Positions 18,407 through 27,828 of a DNA stretch of 64,000 bases are shown here, in pieces. The notes beneath the pieces are model-generated. The model did not search any database and was not told where the DNA came from. It was given only the letters and a program-made list of their open reading frames with translations. How positions within the stretch are numbered: the first letter of the stretch is position 1; every line of letters starts with the position of its first letter. This DNA is from Pandoraea pnomenusa (lineage in GTDB: Bacteria; Pseudomonadota; Gammaproteobacteria; Burkholderiales; Burkholderiaceae), in NCBI RefSeq assembly GCF_000767615.3, contig NZ_CP009553.3, forward strand, positions 682,001 through 746,000. Reading direction: 5' to 3'. A program made the translations under genes and the position numbers.

Positions 18407-19558
18407 ATGCTGAACTGGGAAGAAGACACCACTGCCAAATCGCCGGCTCCGGCCGCCGCTCCGAGTCCGGCCGCTGCGCCTGCGTCGAACATCCTCGGCA
18501 CCCAGGGGGATACCCCGAGTGTGATCGCCTCGCAGTCGACGCGTCGCGTGAGCGCCTCGGACAAGCGCGTGATCAACGGCACGACGGACGTGAACCAGCT
18601 GGTGCCGTTCAAGTACAAGTGGGCCTGGGAGAAGTATCTCGCCGGCTGCGCGAACCACTGGATGCCGCAGGAAATCAACATGTCGCGCGACATCGCCCTG
18701 TGGAAGGACCCGAACGGTCTGACCGAGGACGAGCGCCGCATCATCAAGCGCAACCTCGGCTTCTTCGTGACGGCCGACTCGCTCGCCGCGAACAACATCG
18801 TGCTGGGCACCTATCGCCACATCACCGCGCCGGAGTGCCGCCAGTTCCTGCTGCGCCAGGCGTTCGAAGAGGCCATCCACACGCACGCGTATCAGTACAT
18901 CGTCGAGAGCCTGGGCCTGGACGAAGGCGAGATCTTCAACGCCTATCATGAAGTGCCGTCGATTCGCGACAAGGACGAGTTCCTGCTGCCGTTCATCGAG
19001 GTGGTCGCCGATCCGTCGTTCCAGACGGGCACGCAGGAAGCCGACCAGAAGCTGCTGCGCTCGCTGATCGTCTTCGCCTGCATCATGGAAGGCCTGTTCT
19101 TCTACGTCGGCTTCACGCAGATCCTCGCACTGGGTCGCCAGAACAAGATGACCGGCGCCGCGGAGCAGTATCAGTACATCCTGCGCGACGAGTCGATGCA
19201 CTGCAACTTCGGCATCGACCTGATCAACCAGGTGAAGCTGGAAAACCCGAACCTGTGGACGCCGGAGTTCCGCGAGGAGATCCGCGAGCTGTTCAAGAAG
19301 GCCGTCGAGCTCGAGTATCGCTATGCCGAAGACACGATGCCGCGCGGCGTGCTTGGTCTGAATGCGGGCATGTTCAAGAGCTATCTGCGCTTCATCGCGA
19401 ACCGTCGCTGCGCACAAATCGGTCTCGAGGCACTCTTCCCGAACGAAGAAAATCCGTTCCCGTGGATGAGTGAGATGATCGATCTGAAGAAGGAGCGCAA
19501 CTTCTTCGAGACGCGAGTGATCGAGTACCAGACCGGTGGCGCGCTGAGCTGGGACTGA
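18407..19558 (+). CDS. nrdB: Class Ia ribonucleoside-diphosphate reductase, beta subunit
   Basis: Di-iron tyrosyl-radical subunit of ribonucleotide reductase. 383 residues; the first 50 are an Ala/Pro-rich extension. Iron ligands fit the family: Asp in SRDIALW, Glu and His in EEAIHTHAY, Glu in IMEGLFF, and Glu and His in RDESMHCNF. The Tyr seven residues after the EEAIH glutamate is the expected radical site, so this is a conventional tyrosyl-radical enzyme. It is transcribed apart from nrdA under matching NrdR sites. Confidence 0.96.
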   Translation: MLNWEEDTTAKSPAPAAAPSPAAAPASNILGTQGDTPSVIASQSTRRVSASDKRVINGTTDVNQLVPFKYKWAWEKYLAGCANHWMPQEINMSRDIALWKDPNGLTEDERRIIKRNLGFFVTADSLAANNIVLGTYRHITAPECRQFLLRQAFEEAIHTHAYQYIVESLGLDEGEIFNAYHEVPSIRDKDEFLLPFIEVVADPSFQTGTQEADQKLLRSLIVFACIMEGLFFYVGFTQILALGRQNKMTGAAEQYQYILRDESMHCNFGIDLINQVKLENPNLWTPEFREEIRELFKKAVELEYRYAEDTMPRGVLGLNAGMFKSYLRFIANRRCAQIGLEALFPNEENPFPWMSEMIDLKKERNFFETRVIEYQTGGALSWD

Positions 19559-19574
19559 GTGGTTGCAGTGAAAT

Positions 19575-19600
19575 GGGTGCTCGCTGGAACGCGAGCATCC
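19575..19600 (+). terminator. Hairpin after nrdB
   Basis: GGGTGCTCGC (19575-19584) and GCGAGCATCC (19591-19600) form a 10-bp stem with one G-U pair and a 6-nt loop, 16 bp after the nrdB stop. It has no U-tract, so it may be a 3' stabilising or factor-assisted termination hairpin. Confidence 0.55.
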
Positions 19601-19834
19601 ATGCGGGTTTCGAGAGAGTGGTGTGTGCGTGTCGCGCACGCGTGACCGGCAGCAAGAGAAGCAAAAGAGAACGTGCAGGTCACGCACATCATCCTCTCAC
19701 CCACGTCGCTCGCGTCGCTGTCGTCGAGCTTCGCATGCGCTTCATGTGCATCGACACACCGGCGCGATGTGCATCAAATACAACAGATTGACTTCTTCGG
19801 TGCGAATGATGTGCGCTTTTTTACGCACAAAGTA

Positions 19835-19863
19835 TTAACATCGCATCACAAAAGAATTATTAT
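19835..19863 (+). promoter_or_regulatory. Sigma-70-like promoter in the nrdB-histone gap
   Basis: TTAACA (19835-19840), exactly 17 bp, then TATTAT (19858-19863); each hexamer is 5 of 6 to consensus. It is among the best promoters in the window yet lies 425 bp before the next gene. Transcription would start near 19870. Confidence 0.7.
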
Positions 19864-19869
19864 TCGCTC

Positions 19870-20107
19870 AAATAAATTGCAGTCTCGATGAACTCACGAA
19901 AGCACTCGCTGCTTTCCTCCCGCGACAGAGAGCTGGTAGTTACGGAGCGTAAAAACCTTGGTGCATAGCAAGCAGTATCGCTTATCCGCTATCGCAATCT
20001 CCTCCATCCCGATGACGGGACAGGCAAGCTACCCCCCGAAGAATCTGGCGAATCCCCTTTCTCAAGACATTCGAATTGCTGGCGGCAATGTCGCCGGCAA
20101 TTTTTTT
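19870..20107 (+). ncRNA. Candidate small RNA or attenuated leader of the histone gene
   Basis: A transcript of about 238 nt is bounded by the promoter at 19835-19863 and an intrinsic terminator ending at 20107. It carries two CU-rich anti-Shine-Dalgarno stretches, TTTCCTCCC (19913-19921) and TCTCCTCCATCCC (19998-20010). The second runs into a TCCCG/CGGGA tetraloop hairpin (20007-20020). Read-through would make it the long 5' leader of the H1-like gene. The existence of the RNA is predicted, not shown. Confidence 0.5.
20076..20107 (+). terminator. Orphan intrinsic terminator upstream of the histone gene
   Basis: TTGCTGGCG (20076-20084) pairs with CGCCGGCAA (20092-20100), 9 bp with one G-U pair and a 7-nt loop, followed at once by seven T residues. 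No protein gene ends here; nrdB ends over 500 bp earlier. Confidence 0.82.
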
Positions 20108-20287
20108 GCGCGCTTGACCACTCACGGTCAGCGTCATGCGCGCAGCGCCGAATTCATTAGCGTAAGCCGTCGAAGTCCGATGCGTACGCCGATGAATAGC
20201 CCGCTCGCCGGCGGTTTCCGCACGGTGGTCGGGTTTCCTTCTCAGGTGGTTATGTTTGAGTGATCTCTCACGTTAAGGAGCAAAGTG

Positions 20288-20905
20288 ATGGCTACTACTG
20301 CTAAGAAAAAACCCGCAGCAAAGAAGGCTGTTGCCAAGAAGCCGGTAGCAAAGAAGGCTGCTGCCGCCAAGAAGCCGGTCGCGAAGAAGGCTGTGGCCGC
20401 CAAGAAGCCGGTCGCGAAGAAGGCCGCCGCCGCGAAGAAGCCGGCAGCGAAGAAGGTTGCCGCCAAGAAGCCGGTCGCCAAGAAGGCAGCAGTGAAGAAG
20501 GTTGCCGCCAAGAAGCCGGTTGCCAAGAAGGCAGCGGTGAAGAAGGTTGCCGCCAAGAAGCCGGTCGCCAAGAAGGCAGCGGTGAAGAAGGTTGCCGCCA
20601 AGAAGCCGGTCGCCAAGAAGGCAGCGGTGAAGAAGGTTGCCGCCAAGAAGCCGGCCGCCAAGAAGGCAGCAGTGAAGAAGGTTGCTGCGAAGAAGCCGGC
20701 GGCCAAGAAGGTTGCGGCCAAGAAGCCCGCTGCGAAGAAGGCGGCTGCCAAGCCTGCGGCGAAGAAGCCCGCTGCTGCCAAGAAGCCGGCAGTGAAGAAG
20801 GTTGCCGCCAAGCCTGCTGCTGCTCCGGCCGCAGCCCCGGCAGCACCGAAGACGGCACTGAATCCGGCAGCGGCATGGCCGTTCCCGACCGGCAGCCGTC
20901 CGTAA
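20288..20905 (+). CDS. Histone H1-like DNA-binding protein (Ala/Lys/Pro-rich)
   Basis: 205 residues made almost wholly of Lys, Ala, Pro and Val in AAKKP-type repeats, with a short non-repetitive tail ([16 protein letters not shown]). Such proteins resemble eukaryotic linker histone tails and the AlgR3/HctB/BpH1 group, and are thought to compact DNA non-specifically. AAGGAG is 7 nt before the ATG at 20288; a GTG three nt earlier is less likely. It contains five near-identical 45-bp tandem repeats. Expression may depend on the long leader upstream. Confidence 0.88.
   Translation: MATTAKKKPAAKKAVAKKPVAKKAAAAKKPVAKKAVAAKKPVAKKAAAAKKPAAKKVAAKKPVAKKAAVKKVAAKKPVAKKAAVKKVAAKKPVAKKAAVKKVAAKKPVAKKAAVKKVAAKKPAAKKAAVKKVAAKKPAAKKVAAKKPAAKKAAAKPAAKKPAAAKKPAVKKVAAKPAAAPAAAPAAPKTALNPAAAWPFPTGSRP
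20450..20710 (+). repeat. 45-bp tandem repeats within the histone-like gene
   Basis: Five full copies (20450-20494, 20495-20539, 20540-20584, 20585-20629, 20630-20674) and a partial sixth to about 20710. Each encodes [15 protein letters not shown] with a few synonymous or Val/Ala changes. The unit is a multiple of three, so gain or loss of copies keeps the frame. Confidence 0.9.
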
Positions 20906-20947
20906 TTCGAGTGCCGATGCAGGAACCCAGGCACTTCGGTGTCTCTT

Positions 20948-20969
20948 GATCGAGTAGGCCTACTCGATC
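20948..20969. repeat. 22-bp perfect palindrome
   Basis: Half-site GATCGAGTAGG followed without spacer by its exact reverse complement. It lies 42 bp after the histone stop codon and 3 bp before the terminator stem. It could be an operator, a site for a dimeric protein, or an RNA cruciform. No known consensus comes to mind. Confidence 0.8.
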
Positions 20970-20971
20970 CG

Positions 20972-21010
20972 AAACCCGCTGTGATGAGCAATCGTCACGG
21001 CGGGTTTTTT
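20972..21010 (+). terminator. Intrinsic terminator after the histone-like gene
   Basis: AAACCCGC (20972-20979) pairs with GCGGGTTT near the end, with an additional inner TGTGA/TCACG part, followed by a T6 tract. It is separate from the 22-bp palindrome just upstream. Confidence 0.85.
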
Positions 21011-21168
21011 CATGGCCCTGCGTCCTCGCGTCCTGACGCGTCGGGCGATGCCGACGCACGTCACGTTTCGTAAACGAATCACGGGCGACAGATGTCGCCC
21101 GTGGGTCGCTTCGTGATCCCGCGTTCCCGCACGTCGCCGGGGAGGCGATGCGCGGGCGCGAGGTGATG

Positions 21169-21648
21169 TCAGTGCGTGACGCGCGTCACGCCGCCGCTCG
21201 AGAGCAGGCGCACGCGCTGCCCCGGCTGGAACGATTCATCGGCATCTTGCGTGATCGCACGCAGTTCGCCGTTATCGAGTCGCACGGTGATCTCCAGGCC
21301 GGCCTTCTTGCTCATGCGGCTCTCGATGGCCTGACCCGCCACGGCACCGAGCAGACCGCCCACGATGCCCGTGGCGATCGAGCCCCGGCCGCCACCGATG
21401 GCACTGCCGCCAATGGCGCCAAGTGCGCCGCCGCCGGCAATCCCCAGAATGCCCGGATCGCCATTGCTACTGTCGATCGTGACCGGACGAACCGATTCGA
21501 CCGTGCCCATGCGCACGACCTGTTCGCGTTGCGCCTGGCGGCTGCTGTAGACGCTCGCGGAATTGCTCGGGCCGAACGCCGTGCAGGCGGACAGCGAGAG
21601 CGATGCGGCGGCGGTGAGAAGAATCAGCGGTGTGGTCAGTCGTGCCAT
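21169..21648 (-). CDS. Glycine-zipper outer-membrane lipoprotein (SlyB/Pcp-like)
   Basis: About 159 residues from MARLTTPLILL at 21648. Signal peptide with lipobox SLSAC, then a soluble segment, then a glycine-zipper pair (GIAGGGALGAIGGSAIGGG ... GIVGGLLGAVAGQ) and a C-terminal beta-rich domain (ITVRLDNGELRAITQ). This is the layout of SlyB/Pcp outer-membrane lipoproteins, which stabilise the envelope. An upstream Arg-rich extension of the frame is not signal-like. It is 19 bp downstream of the PfkB gene on the same strand. Confidence 0.85.
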   Translation of the reverse strand: MARLTTPLILLTAAASLSLSACTAFGPSNSASVYSSRQAQREQVVRMGTVESVRPVTIDSSNGDPGILGIAGGGALGAIGGSAIGGGRGSIATGIVGGLLGAVAGQAIESRMSKKAGLEITVRLDNGELRAITQDADESFQPGQRVRLLSSGGVTRVTH

Positions 21649-21667
21649 CGTTATGCCTTTCGTAGAA

Positions 21668-22603
21668 TCATTCGAAGCGGTGGCCGAACGCTTCCTGATA
21701 TTGCGCCTCGATCTCGGCGCGCGTCGGTGCGTAGGTCTGCGGGCCTTGCTCGGCAATCTTGAGCGAACCCATCAGGCTGGCCAGGCGGCCGGTGGTCGGC
21801 CAGTCGAGGCCCTTCTCGATGCCATACAGCAACCCGCCACGGAAAGCGTCGCCGCACCCGGTGGGGTCGACGACACGCTTGGCGGTCACGGCGGGAATGT
21901 CGTGCTGCTTGCCGTCGGCGAAGATCAGGGCCCCGTGTTCTCCGCGCGTGACGACAAGTGCCTCGACGCGCGACTGGAGATCGTCCATCGACCATCCGGT
22001 CTTCGTGCAGAGGAGCTTGGCTTCGTAGTCGTTGACCGCGAGATAAGTGGCGAGTTCCACCATGCGACGCAGTGCCTCGGCCGAGAGCAGCGGCAGGCCC
22101 TGACCCGGATCGAACACGAACGGCACGCGGGCGGCGGCGAATCCTTCGGCGTGCGCGAGCATGGCGTCGGGCGCGTCCGGCGCGACGATGCCCAGTGTGG
22201 CGTCCCTGACGTCGGCCACGCGATTCTGCGCCGAGAACATCATCGCGCCCGGGTGGAAGGCCGTGATCTGGTTGTTGTCCAGATCGGTGGTGATCATTGC
22301 GTTGGCGGTCATGCTGTCGGCAATGGTGCGAACGAATGCCGTCGACATGCCGAGCGACTCCAGGCGCTCGATGTATGCGCCGCCATCTTCGCCCACGGCG
22401 CCCATGACGACCGGTGAGCCGCCCAGCAGGTTCAGGCTGTAGCCGATGTTGCCGGCGCAGCCGCCGAAGTTGCGGCGCATCGTCGGCACGAGGAAGCTGA
22501 CGTTCAGAATGTGCACCTGATCGGGCAGGATGTGCTCTCCGAAGCGGCCTTCGAACGTCATGATGTTGTCGTAGGCGAGCGAGCCGCAGATCACGGTAGT
22601 CAC
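21668..22603 (-). CDS. PfkB-family carbohydrate (ribokinase/adenosine kinase-like) kinase
   Basis: 311 residues. It has the N-terminal ribokinase-family beta strand (TVICGSLAYDNIM), the RNFGGCAGNIGYSL substrate block and the C-terminal anion-hole signature DPTGCGDAFRGG with the catalytic Asp. The GTG at 22603 has AAGGA suitably placed upstream and matches the family N-terminus; the ATG at 22633 does not. Substrate is uncertain; an adenosine or nucleoside kinase activity is inferred from overall resemblance. A 9-bp perfect hairpin (22741-22773) lies between it and tpx. Confidence 0.85.
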   Translation of the reverse strand: MTTVICGSLAYDNIMTFEGRFGEHILPDQVHILNVSFLVPTMRRNFGGCAGNIGYSLNLLGGSPVVMGAVGEDGGAYIERLESLGMSTAFVRTIADSMTANAMITTDLDNNQITAFHPGAMMFSAQNRVADVRDATLGIVAPDAPDAMLAHAEGFAAARVPFVFDPGQGLPLLSAEALRRMVELATYLAVNDYEAKLLCTKTGWSMDDLQSRVEALVVTRGEHGALIFADGKQHDIPAVTAKRVVDPTGCGDAFRGGLLYGIEKGLDWPTTGRLASLMGSLKIAEQGPQTYAPTRAEIEAQYQEAFGHRFE

Positions 22604-22794
22604 GGAGTGTGTCCTTCTAAAGGGTGAGCGCAAGGCGGCGCAGGGCGGCGAACGCCTGCGCCATCGCGAGACGCAATATGGGCGACGCCGCGAGAAAAAT
22701 CAGGCCGGGATATCGACCAGGCCGGCTTGGGAACTGCGACGCCGACGCGCGCCGAAGGATCGGACGCGTCGGCGCAATGACGACGTCGTATCGA

Positions 22795-23295
22795 TTACGA
22801 GAGTGCGGCGAGCGCAGCGTCGTAGTTCGGTTCATTCTTGATTTCCGGCACCAGCTCGGCGTGCACGACTCGGTTGTCGGCGTCGAGCACGACCACGGCA
22901 CGCGCCGTCACGCCGGCGAGCGGGCCGGTGGCGATGGCGACGCCGTAGTTCTCGAGGAACTCGCGACCGCGCATGAGCGAGAGCGGGACGACGTTGTTCA
23001 GGCCTTCCGTGGCGCAGAAACGGCTCATGGCGAACGGCAGGTCAGCCGAGATGACGAGCACGACCGTGTTTTCGAGCTTGCCGGCGGCTTCGTTGAACTT
23101 GCGGGTCGAGGTGGCGCAGGTCGGCGTGTCGAGGCTCGGCACGATGTTGAGGACTTTGCGCTTGCCAGCGAAGTCGTCGAGCTTGACGTCCTGCAGTTTG
23201 GCGTTGACCAGCGAGAACGCCGGTGCGGTCTGTCCCTTCTGCGGGAACTGGCCGTTGACTTCGATGGGGTTGCCCCCGAGCGTGACTTGGGACAT
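22795..23295 (-). CDS. tpx: Thiol peroxidase (atypical 2-Cys peroxiredoxin)
   Basis: Reduces alkyl hydroperoxides and H2O2 using thioredoxin. 166 residues with peroxidatic C60 in the Tpx motif PSLDTPTC and resolving C94 in SRFCATEG, the spacing of the Tpx subfamily. An AGGAGAT ribosome-binding site precedes the ATG. It lies 32 bp downstream of the DUF3426 gene and could be read from the same transcript. Confidence 0.96.
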   Translation of the reverse strand: MSQVTLGGNPIEVNGQFPQKGQTAPAFSLVNAKLQDVKLDDFAGKRKVLNIVPSLDTPTCATSTRKFNEAAGKLENTVVLVISADLPFAMSRFCATEGLNNVVPLSLMRGREFLENYGVAIATGPLAGVTARAVVVLDADNRVVHAELVPEIKNEPNYDAALAALS

Positions 23296-23327
23296 CGATA
23301 TCTCCTAGGTTGAGTGCAACAGCGCTA

Positions 23328-24389
23328 TCAGGGATAGAACGCGAGCACCCGGAAATTACTGGCTAGCGCTGCCTGCGCCGACAATCGTAACCGAATCGTG
23401 CGTTCATTGCGTGGCGACAAACCGGCTTCGCGCTGTGCCCCATCGCTTACGTAGTCATTCGCTGAAAAAACGCGACGCACCACCGGCTTGCCGTCGATGT
23501 CGGACAGCGTCAGCTCGAGCGATGGCCAGGCCACTGCGTAACTGGCCTGACTGCGCATGAACACCGTGAGCGTCATCGGCACGGTGTCGTCGGTCGGGGC
23601 TGAGGCGCCACTCGCCGTGCCGTCGTTCGCGGCGATATTCCCGGGGAGATTCGCCGAATCGTTGGCCGCGCCCGTCGCGCTGTCGTGTCCCGCGTCGGGG
23701 TCGGTCACGAGCGTTACGCTGGAAATCTGGATCATGTCCGGCTGGCGCGGCGGCCCGATCGTCACGTGCAGCGGGCGGCCGATCGTCGCGAAGACACCGC
23801 GCAGGGCGGGCATGCGGTCGACAAGCGCTGCACGTTCCAGCCACGCCCACTGCGCGAGCAGCGCAACGACGGCGAGGGCCATCAAAATGCGCCAGATCAC
23901 GCGGGCGGCACCGGGGCGCGGCTTCTGCGGCTGCGCGCGATTCGTCGCCGACACCGCCTGCGCTGTCGGCGCGGTGAGGACGGTGGCATCTTCGTCGTCG
24001 ATGTAGCGGCCCGGACCGTGTCGCATCTGCGCCCGACTCTCGTCCGGCGCACCGAGCAGGGCAGCGATGGCGGTAGGGGTGAGCATTTCGGGCACCGGCG
24101 GTTTGTCCGCCGAAGCCGTGTCGCCCGGGGGCGCATCGCCGGACGCCGACGCCATGGCATCTGCCGCTGTCGGCGCGGGAGCGCCCACGGCGCCGGGTGG
24201 CATGTCCGGCATCGACCCGTTCTCGTCGTCCGCAGGCGGGTCGCACAGATAGGCGCGGCCGTCGAACACTTCCCGGCAATGCCCGCAACGCACCAGACCG
24301 TCGCGCAGCTTGAGCTGATCCGCGACGACGCGAAAGACCGTGTGGCAGTGTGGGCAGCGGGTAGCGAGAACGCGCGAGGACTGGGTCAT
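23328..24389 (-). CDS. Zinc-ribbon and DUF3426 domain protein
   Basis: 353 residues. The N-terminus carries a MJ0042-type zinc ribbon (TRCPHCHTVFRV ... VRCGHCREVFDG). A long low-complexity Ala/Pro/Asp linker follows, then one transmembrane helix (about 165-185) and a C-terminal DUF3426 domain. This architecture is common in betaproteobacteria directly after prmA; its role is unknown. The cytosolic zinc ribbon and periplasmic domain suggest an envelope-linked regulator, which is inference. Confidence 0.87.
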   Translation of the reverse strand: MTQSSRVLATRCPHCHTVFRVVADQLKLRDGLVRCGHCREVFDGRAYLCDPPADDENGSMPDMPPGAVGAPAPTAADAMASASGDAPPGDTASADKPPVPEMLTPTAIAALLGAPDESRAQMRHGPGRYIDDEDATVLTAPTAQAVSATNRAQPQKPRPGAARVIWRILMALAVVALLAQWAWLERAALVDRMPALRGVFATIGRPLHVTIGPPRQPDMIQISSVTLVTDPDAGHDSATGAANDSANLPGNIAANDGTASGASAPTDDTVPMTLTVFMRSQASYAVAWPSLELTLSDIDGKPVVRRVFSANDYVSDGAQREAGLSPRNERTIRLRLSAQAALASNFRVLAFYP

Positions 24390-24423
24390 GGGACTCCGGG
24401 AGACTCGGCGCGTGGTGCGCGCC

Positions 24424-25317
24424 TTAGCCGGCGGCCTGCCCGTGCAGGCAGACCCAGCCGTCGTGAGCGCGCCAGACCGACATCTTCATATAGGGCGCGT
24501 AGGCCGCGATCACCTCGTCGGCCTGTCGTTCGAGCACGCCCGACAGTGCGAGGCGCCCGCCCGGCGCCACGCGCGACGTCAGCATCGACGCGAGCAGCTT
24601 GAGCGGATTCGACAGGATGTTGGCGACCACGATGTTGAACTGACCGTCGCGCAGGTCGTCGGGCAAACCGTATTCGACCGGCGCGTGGTTGCGTTCGCTG
24701 TTGTAGCGGGCCGATTCGACCGCCTGCGGATCGATATCGATACCGATGACCGGATCGGCGCCGCACTTGCGTGCGAGGATCGCCAGAATGCCGGAGCCGC
24801 AGCCGTAGTCGAGCAGCGACTGACCCGGCTGCACATGCTGCTCGAGCCATTCCATGCACAAACGCGTGGTCGGATGGCTGCCGGTGCCGAACGCGAGGCC
24901 CGGGTCGAGTTCGAGGATGAGCGCGTCGGTATCGGGTGCGTCGTGCCAGGACGGCACGACCCAGATCCGCTGGCCGATCTGCATCGGCTCGAACTGCGAT
25001 TGCGTCAGGCGCACCCAGTCCTGCTCCTCCACGTCACGCAACGTGAACGCGGGCGACTCGGCGAGCCCCAGTTCGTTGACGGCCGCCGCGAGCAACACGG
25101 CGGCGTCCTGGTCTTCACCTACAAGGGCCACCACGCGCGAATGCTGCCACGCAGTGTCCGGCGGGGTGAGTCCCGGCTCGCCGAACATCGGTTGCTCGTC
25201 GGGCGTGTCGGCATCCGCGTCTTCCACGGAGACCGACAGTACGCCCAGATCGAGCAGGGCGTCTGACAGGGCCTCGGCCTGGGCGCGGGCAACTTCTACG
25301 ACGAGTTCGCGATACAT
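24424..25317 (-). CDS. prmA: Ribosomal protein L11 methyltransferase
   Basis: SAM-dependent trimethylation of L11. 297 residues. The N-terminal substrate-recognition domain ([15 protein letters not shown]) precedes the methyltransferase fold, with motif [12 protein letters not shown], acidic loop [12 protein letters not shown] and [12 protein letters not shown] with the catalytic N-P-L type motif. Part of the minus-strand aroQ-accB-accC-prmA run; it starts 38 bp after accC. Confidence 0.96.
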   Translation of the reverse strand: MYRELVVEVARAQAEALSDALLDLGVLSVSVEDADADTPDEQPMFGEPGLTPPDTAWQHSRVVALVGEDQDAAVLLAAAVNELGLAESPAFTLRDVEEQDWVRLTQSQFEPMQIGQRIWVVPSWHDAPDTDALILELDPGLAFGTGSHPTTRLCMEWLEQHVQPGQSLLDYGCGSGILAILARKCGADPVIGIDIDPQAVESARYNSERNHAPVEYGLPDDLRDGQFNIVVANILSNPLKLLASMLTSRVAPGGRLALSGVLERQADEVIAAYAPYMKMSVWRAHDGWVCLHGQAAG

Positions 25318-25355
25318 GGCGAGCGTTTCCTACTGAATAACGACTGATGAATTGC

Positions 25356-26720
25356 TTAATTGCCGCCGCCGACGGCAGACTTCTGCGCCAGCTTGTGTTC
25401 CAGATAATGGATGCTCGTGCCGCCTTCGACAAACTTGGCGTCGAGCATCAGTTCCCGGTGCAGCGGAATGTTCGTCTGGATACCTTCGATCACGATTTCC
25501 GACAGCGCCACACGCATGCGGCGGATTGCCTGCTCGCGCGTAGCGCCGTAGGCGATCAGCTTGCCGATCATCGAATCGTAGTTGGGCGGCACGAAGTAAC
25601 CGTTGTAGGCGTGCGAGTCGACGCGGATGCCCGGGCCGCCCGGCATGTGCCACGCGGTGATGCGACCCGGCGACGGCGTGAACTTGAACGGATCTTCGGC
25701 GTTGATGCGGCATTCGATCGCATGACCCTGGAACTGGATGTCGCGCTGACGGAAGGCGAGCTTATCGCCGGCCGCGATGCGAATCTGTTCCTGCACGATA
25801 TCGACGCCCGTGATCATCTCGGTGACCGGGTGCTCGACCTGGACGCGCGTGTTCATTTCAATGAAATAGAACTCGCCGTTCTCGTACAGGAATTCGAACG
25901 TGCCGGCGCCGACGTAGCCCATCTTCTTGCAGGCGTCGGCGCAGCGATCGCCGATACGCTCGATCAGACGGCGCGGAATCAGCGGAGCGGTGGCTTCCTC
26001 GATCACCTTCTGGTGGCGGCGCTGCATCGAGCAGTCGCGCTCGCCCAGCCAGACGGCGTTCTTGTGCTTGTCGGCAAGCACCTGGATCTCGATATGGCGC
26101 GGGTTCTCGAGGAACTTCTCCATATAGACTTCCGGGTTGCCGAAAGCGCGGCCGGCTTCCTCGCGCGTCATATTGACCGCGTTCACGAGTGCCGCTTCGG
26201 TGTGTACCACGCGCATGCCGCGACCGCCGCCGCCGCCGGCGGCCTTGATGATCACCGGGTAGCCGATCTGGCGCGCAATGCGCACGATTTCCTTGGGATC
26301 GTCGGGCAACGCGCCCTCCGAACCCGGCACGCACGGCACGCCGGTCTTGATCATCGTCTGCTTGGCCGAGACCTTGTCGCCCATCAGGCGAATGGTGTCG
26401 GGGCGCGGGCCGATGAACGTGAAGCCCGAATTTTCGACGCGCTCGGCGAAGTCGGCATTTTCCGAAAGGAAACCGTAGCCCGGATGGATCGCCTGGGCGT
26501 CGGTCACTTCGGCCGCGCTGATAAGCGCGGGCATGTTCAGGTAGCTTTGGGGCGAGGGGGCCGGGCCGATACAAACGGCCTCGTCAGCGAGCTTGACGTA
26601 CTTCGCTTCCTTGTCCGCTTCCGAATAGACGACAACGGTCTTGATGCCCATCTCGCGGCACGCGCGCTGGATGCGCAGAGCGATTTCGCCGCGGTTGGCG
26701 ATGAGGATTTTTTCAAACAT
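25356..26720 (-). CDS. accC: Acetyl-CoA carboxylase, biotin carboxylase subunit
   Basis: ATP-dependent carboxylation of the biotin on AccB, the first half-reaction of malonyl-CoA formation. 454 residues from [16 protein letters not shown]. The ATP-grasp glycine loop ([11 protein letters not shown]), the catalytic region ([14 protein letters not shown]) and the C-terminal biotin carboxylase domain are all present. An open extension to 26813 is Arg/Pro-rich and non-family. It lies 99 bp after accB. Confidence 0.98.
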   Translation of the reverse strand: MFEKILIANRGEIALRIQRACREMGIKTVVVYSEADKEAKYVKLADEAVCIGPAPSPQSYLNMPALISAAEVTDAQAIHPGYGFLSENADFAERVENSGFTFIGPRPDTIRLMGDKVSAKQTMIKTGVPCVPGSEGALPDDPKEIVRIARQIGYPVIIKAAGGGGGRGMRVVHTEAALVNAVNMTREEAGRAFGNPEVYMEKFLENPRHIEIQVLADKHKNAVWLGERDCSMQRRHQKVIEEATAPLIPRRLIERIGDRCADACKKMGYVGAGTFEFLYENGEFYFIEMNTRVQVEHPVTEMITGVDIVQEQIRIAAGDKLAFRQRDIQFQGHAIECRINAEDPFKFTPSPGRITAWHMPGGPGIRVDSHAYNGYFVPPNYDSMIGKLIAYGATREQAIRRMRVALSEIVIEGIQTNIPLHRELMLDAKFVEGGTSIHYLEHKLAQKSAVGGGN

Positions 26721-26819
26721 TATGTGCAGTCCTGCCCGTAGGGGAGAGGAGCGGGGCCGGGCACCGGACGGCGCCGCACGGCGAATGCCTGCGCGGGCAC
26801 GGGTGTCCGACAACCGGCA

Positions 26820-27281
26820 TTAGCCGATCACGAACAGCGGTTGACCGTATTCGACGGCCTGACCGTTCTCGACGAGGATTTCCTTGATCACGCCGGCCTT
26901 GTCGGACTCGATTTCGTTGAGCAGCTTCATGGCTTCGATGATGCACAACGTCTGGCCTTCCTTGACCGAGTCGCCGACCTGGGCGAACGGATCGGCGCCC
27001 GGCGACGGCGCACGGTAGAACGTGCCGACCATCGGGGAAGTCACGATATGACCTTGCGGCACGACCGGCGCGGCAGGTGCTGCCGGGGCCGCTGCCGCGG
27101 CGGGCGCTTGCGCGCCGATTTGCGGCGCGGCGGCCGGCATGGCCATTTGCATCGGGGCTGCGATCACCTGCGGCGGCGCCTTGACGATGCGGACCTTGCC
27201 TTCGCCTTCGGTGACTTCGAGTTCGGAAATACCCGATTCGGCCACGAGGTCGATCAACGTCTTGAGTTTGCGCAAATCCAT
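26820..27281 (-). CDS. accB: Acetyl-CoA carboxylase, biotin carboxyl carrier protein
   Basis: Carries biotin between AccC and the carboxyltransferase. 153 residues: N-terminal region [16 protein letters not shown], an Ala/Pro-rich flexible linker (about 50-75), and the biotinyl domain with EAMKLLNEI, where K119 is the biotin-accepting lysine. AAGGAG lies upstream of the ATG. The accBC pair behind aroQ is the usual proteobacterial operon. Confidence 0.98.
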   Translation of the reverse strand: MDLRKLKTLIDLVAESGISELEVTEGEGKVRIVKAPPQVIAAPMQMAMPAAAPQIGAQAPAAAAAPAAPAAPVVPQGHIVTSPMVGTFYRAPSPGADPFAQVGDSVKEGQTLCIIEAMKLLNEIESDKAGVIKEILVENGQAVEYGQPLFVIG

Positions 27282-27350
27282 GAAGGAAGCTCCTTGATTC
27301 GGTATCGACGCGGGGGCAGCGCCCCGCGATGGGAAATGGAGATGAGTGGA

Positions 27351-27797
27351 CTACCCGCCGGCGAGTCGCCGCAGGGCAAAATCGAGTGCGTAGGTGTACC
27401 CGCGCCAGCCCAGGCCGCAGATCACGCCTTGCGCAATGTCGGAAAAGTACGAGTGATGCCGGAAGGCCTCGCGCGCATGGACATTCGAAAGGTGAACTTC
27501 CACGAACGGAATGCCTACGCCCGACAACGCGTCGCGTATGGCCACGCTGGTGTGGGTATAGGCCGCGGGGTTGATGACGATGAAGTCGATCGACTTCGCG
27601 CGTGCCGCCTGGATCCGGTCAACCAATGCGCCTTCGTGATTGCTTTGAAACGTTGCGACCTCGGCGCCGGCAGCCTTGGCCTGAGCCAGAAGCGCAGCGT
27701 CGATGTCCGCCAGCGTCGTGCGACCGTACACCTCCGGCTCGCGAGTACCGAGCAGGTTCAGGTTGGGGCCGTGTAGCACGAGAATGCGGTGAGGCAT
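27351..27797 (-). CDS. aroQ: 3-dehydroquinate dehydratase, type II
   Basis: Third step of the shikimate pathway. 148 residues from [17 protein letters not shown]; the frame is open to 27893 but the added segment is not conserved. Type II hallmarks are [16 protein letters not shown] with the lid-loop Arg and catalytic Tyr, [11 protein letters not shown], and [12 protein letters not shown]. It heads the aroQ-accB-accC transcript just behind a good promoter. AroE of the same pathway is encoded at 35716. Confidence 0.97.
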   Translation of the reverse strand: MPHRILVLHGPNLNLLGTREPEVYGRTTLADIDAALLAQAKAAGAEVATFQSNHEGALVDRIQAARAKSIDFIVINPAAYTHTSVAIRDALSGVGIPFVEVHLSNVHAREAFRHHSYFSDIAQGVICGLGWRGYTYALDFALRRLAGG

Positions 27798-27828
27798 CGG
27801 CGAATCAAATTTCACGAAATTGGGCGCA

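Larger units (their letters stand above)
19601..20287. other. Long AT-richer intergenic region before the histone gene
   Basis: Nearly 690 bp. 19601-19800 shows nothing I can name. 19810-19829 is a TGTGCG/CGCACA hairpin. After it come a sigma-70-like promoter, a candidate small RNA and an orphan terminator. A 101-codon open frame at 19958-20263 starts with TTG, has poor codon bias for this genome and crosses the terminator, so I do not call it a gene. AAGGAG at 20275-20280 serves the histone gene. Confidence 0.55.

Noticed and set aside
19958..20263. 101-codon open frame before the histone gene
   Set aside because: TTG start, ribosome-binding GGAG too distant, third-position GC below that of neighbours, and it runs across a convincing intrinsic terminator. 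I prefer a non-coding reading.
20450..20710. CRISPR array
   Set aside because: The repeats are direct, without spacers, and code for protein in frame.
20242..20991. Minus-strand frame rich in Phe/Ala opposite the histone-like gene
   Set aside because: It is the complement of the AAGAAG repeat and needs no further explanation.
22741..22773. Terminator for tpx
   Set aside because: The 9-bp GCCGACGCG/CGCGTCGGC hairpin is real but has no U-tract on either strand, so I only mention it with the PfkB gene.
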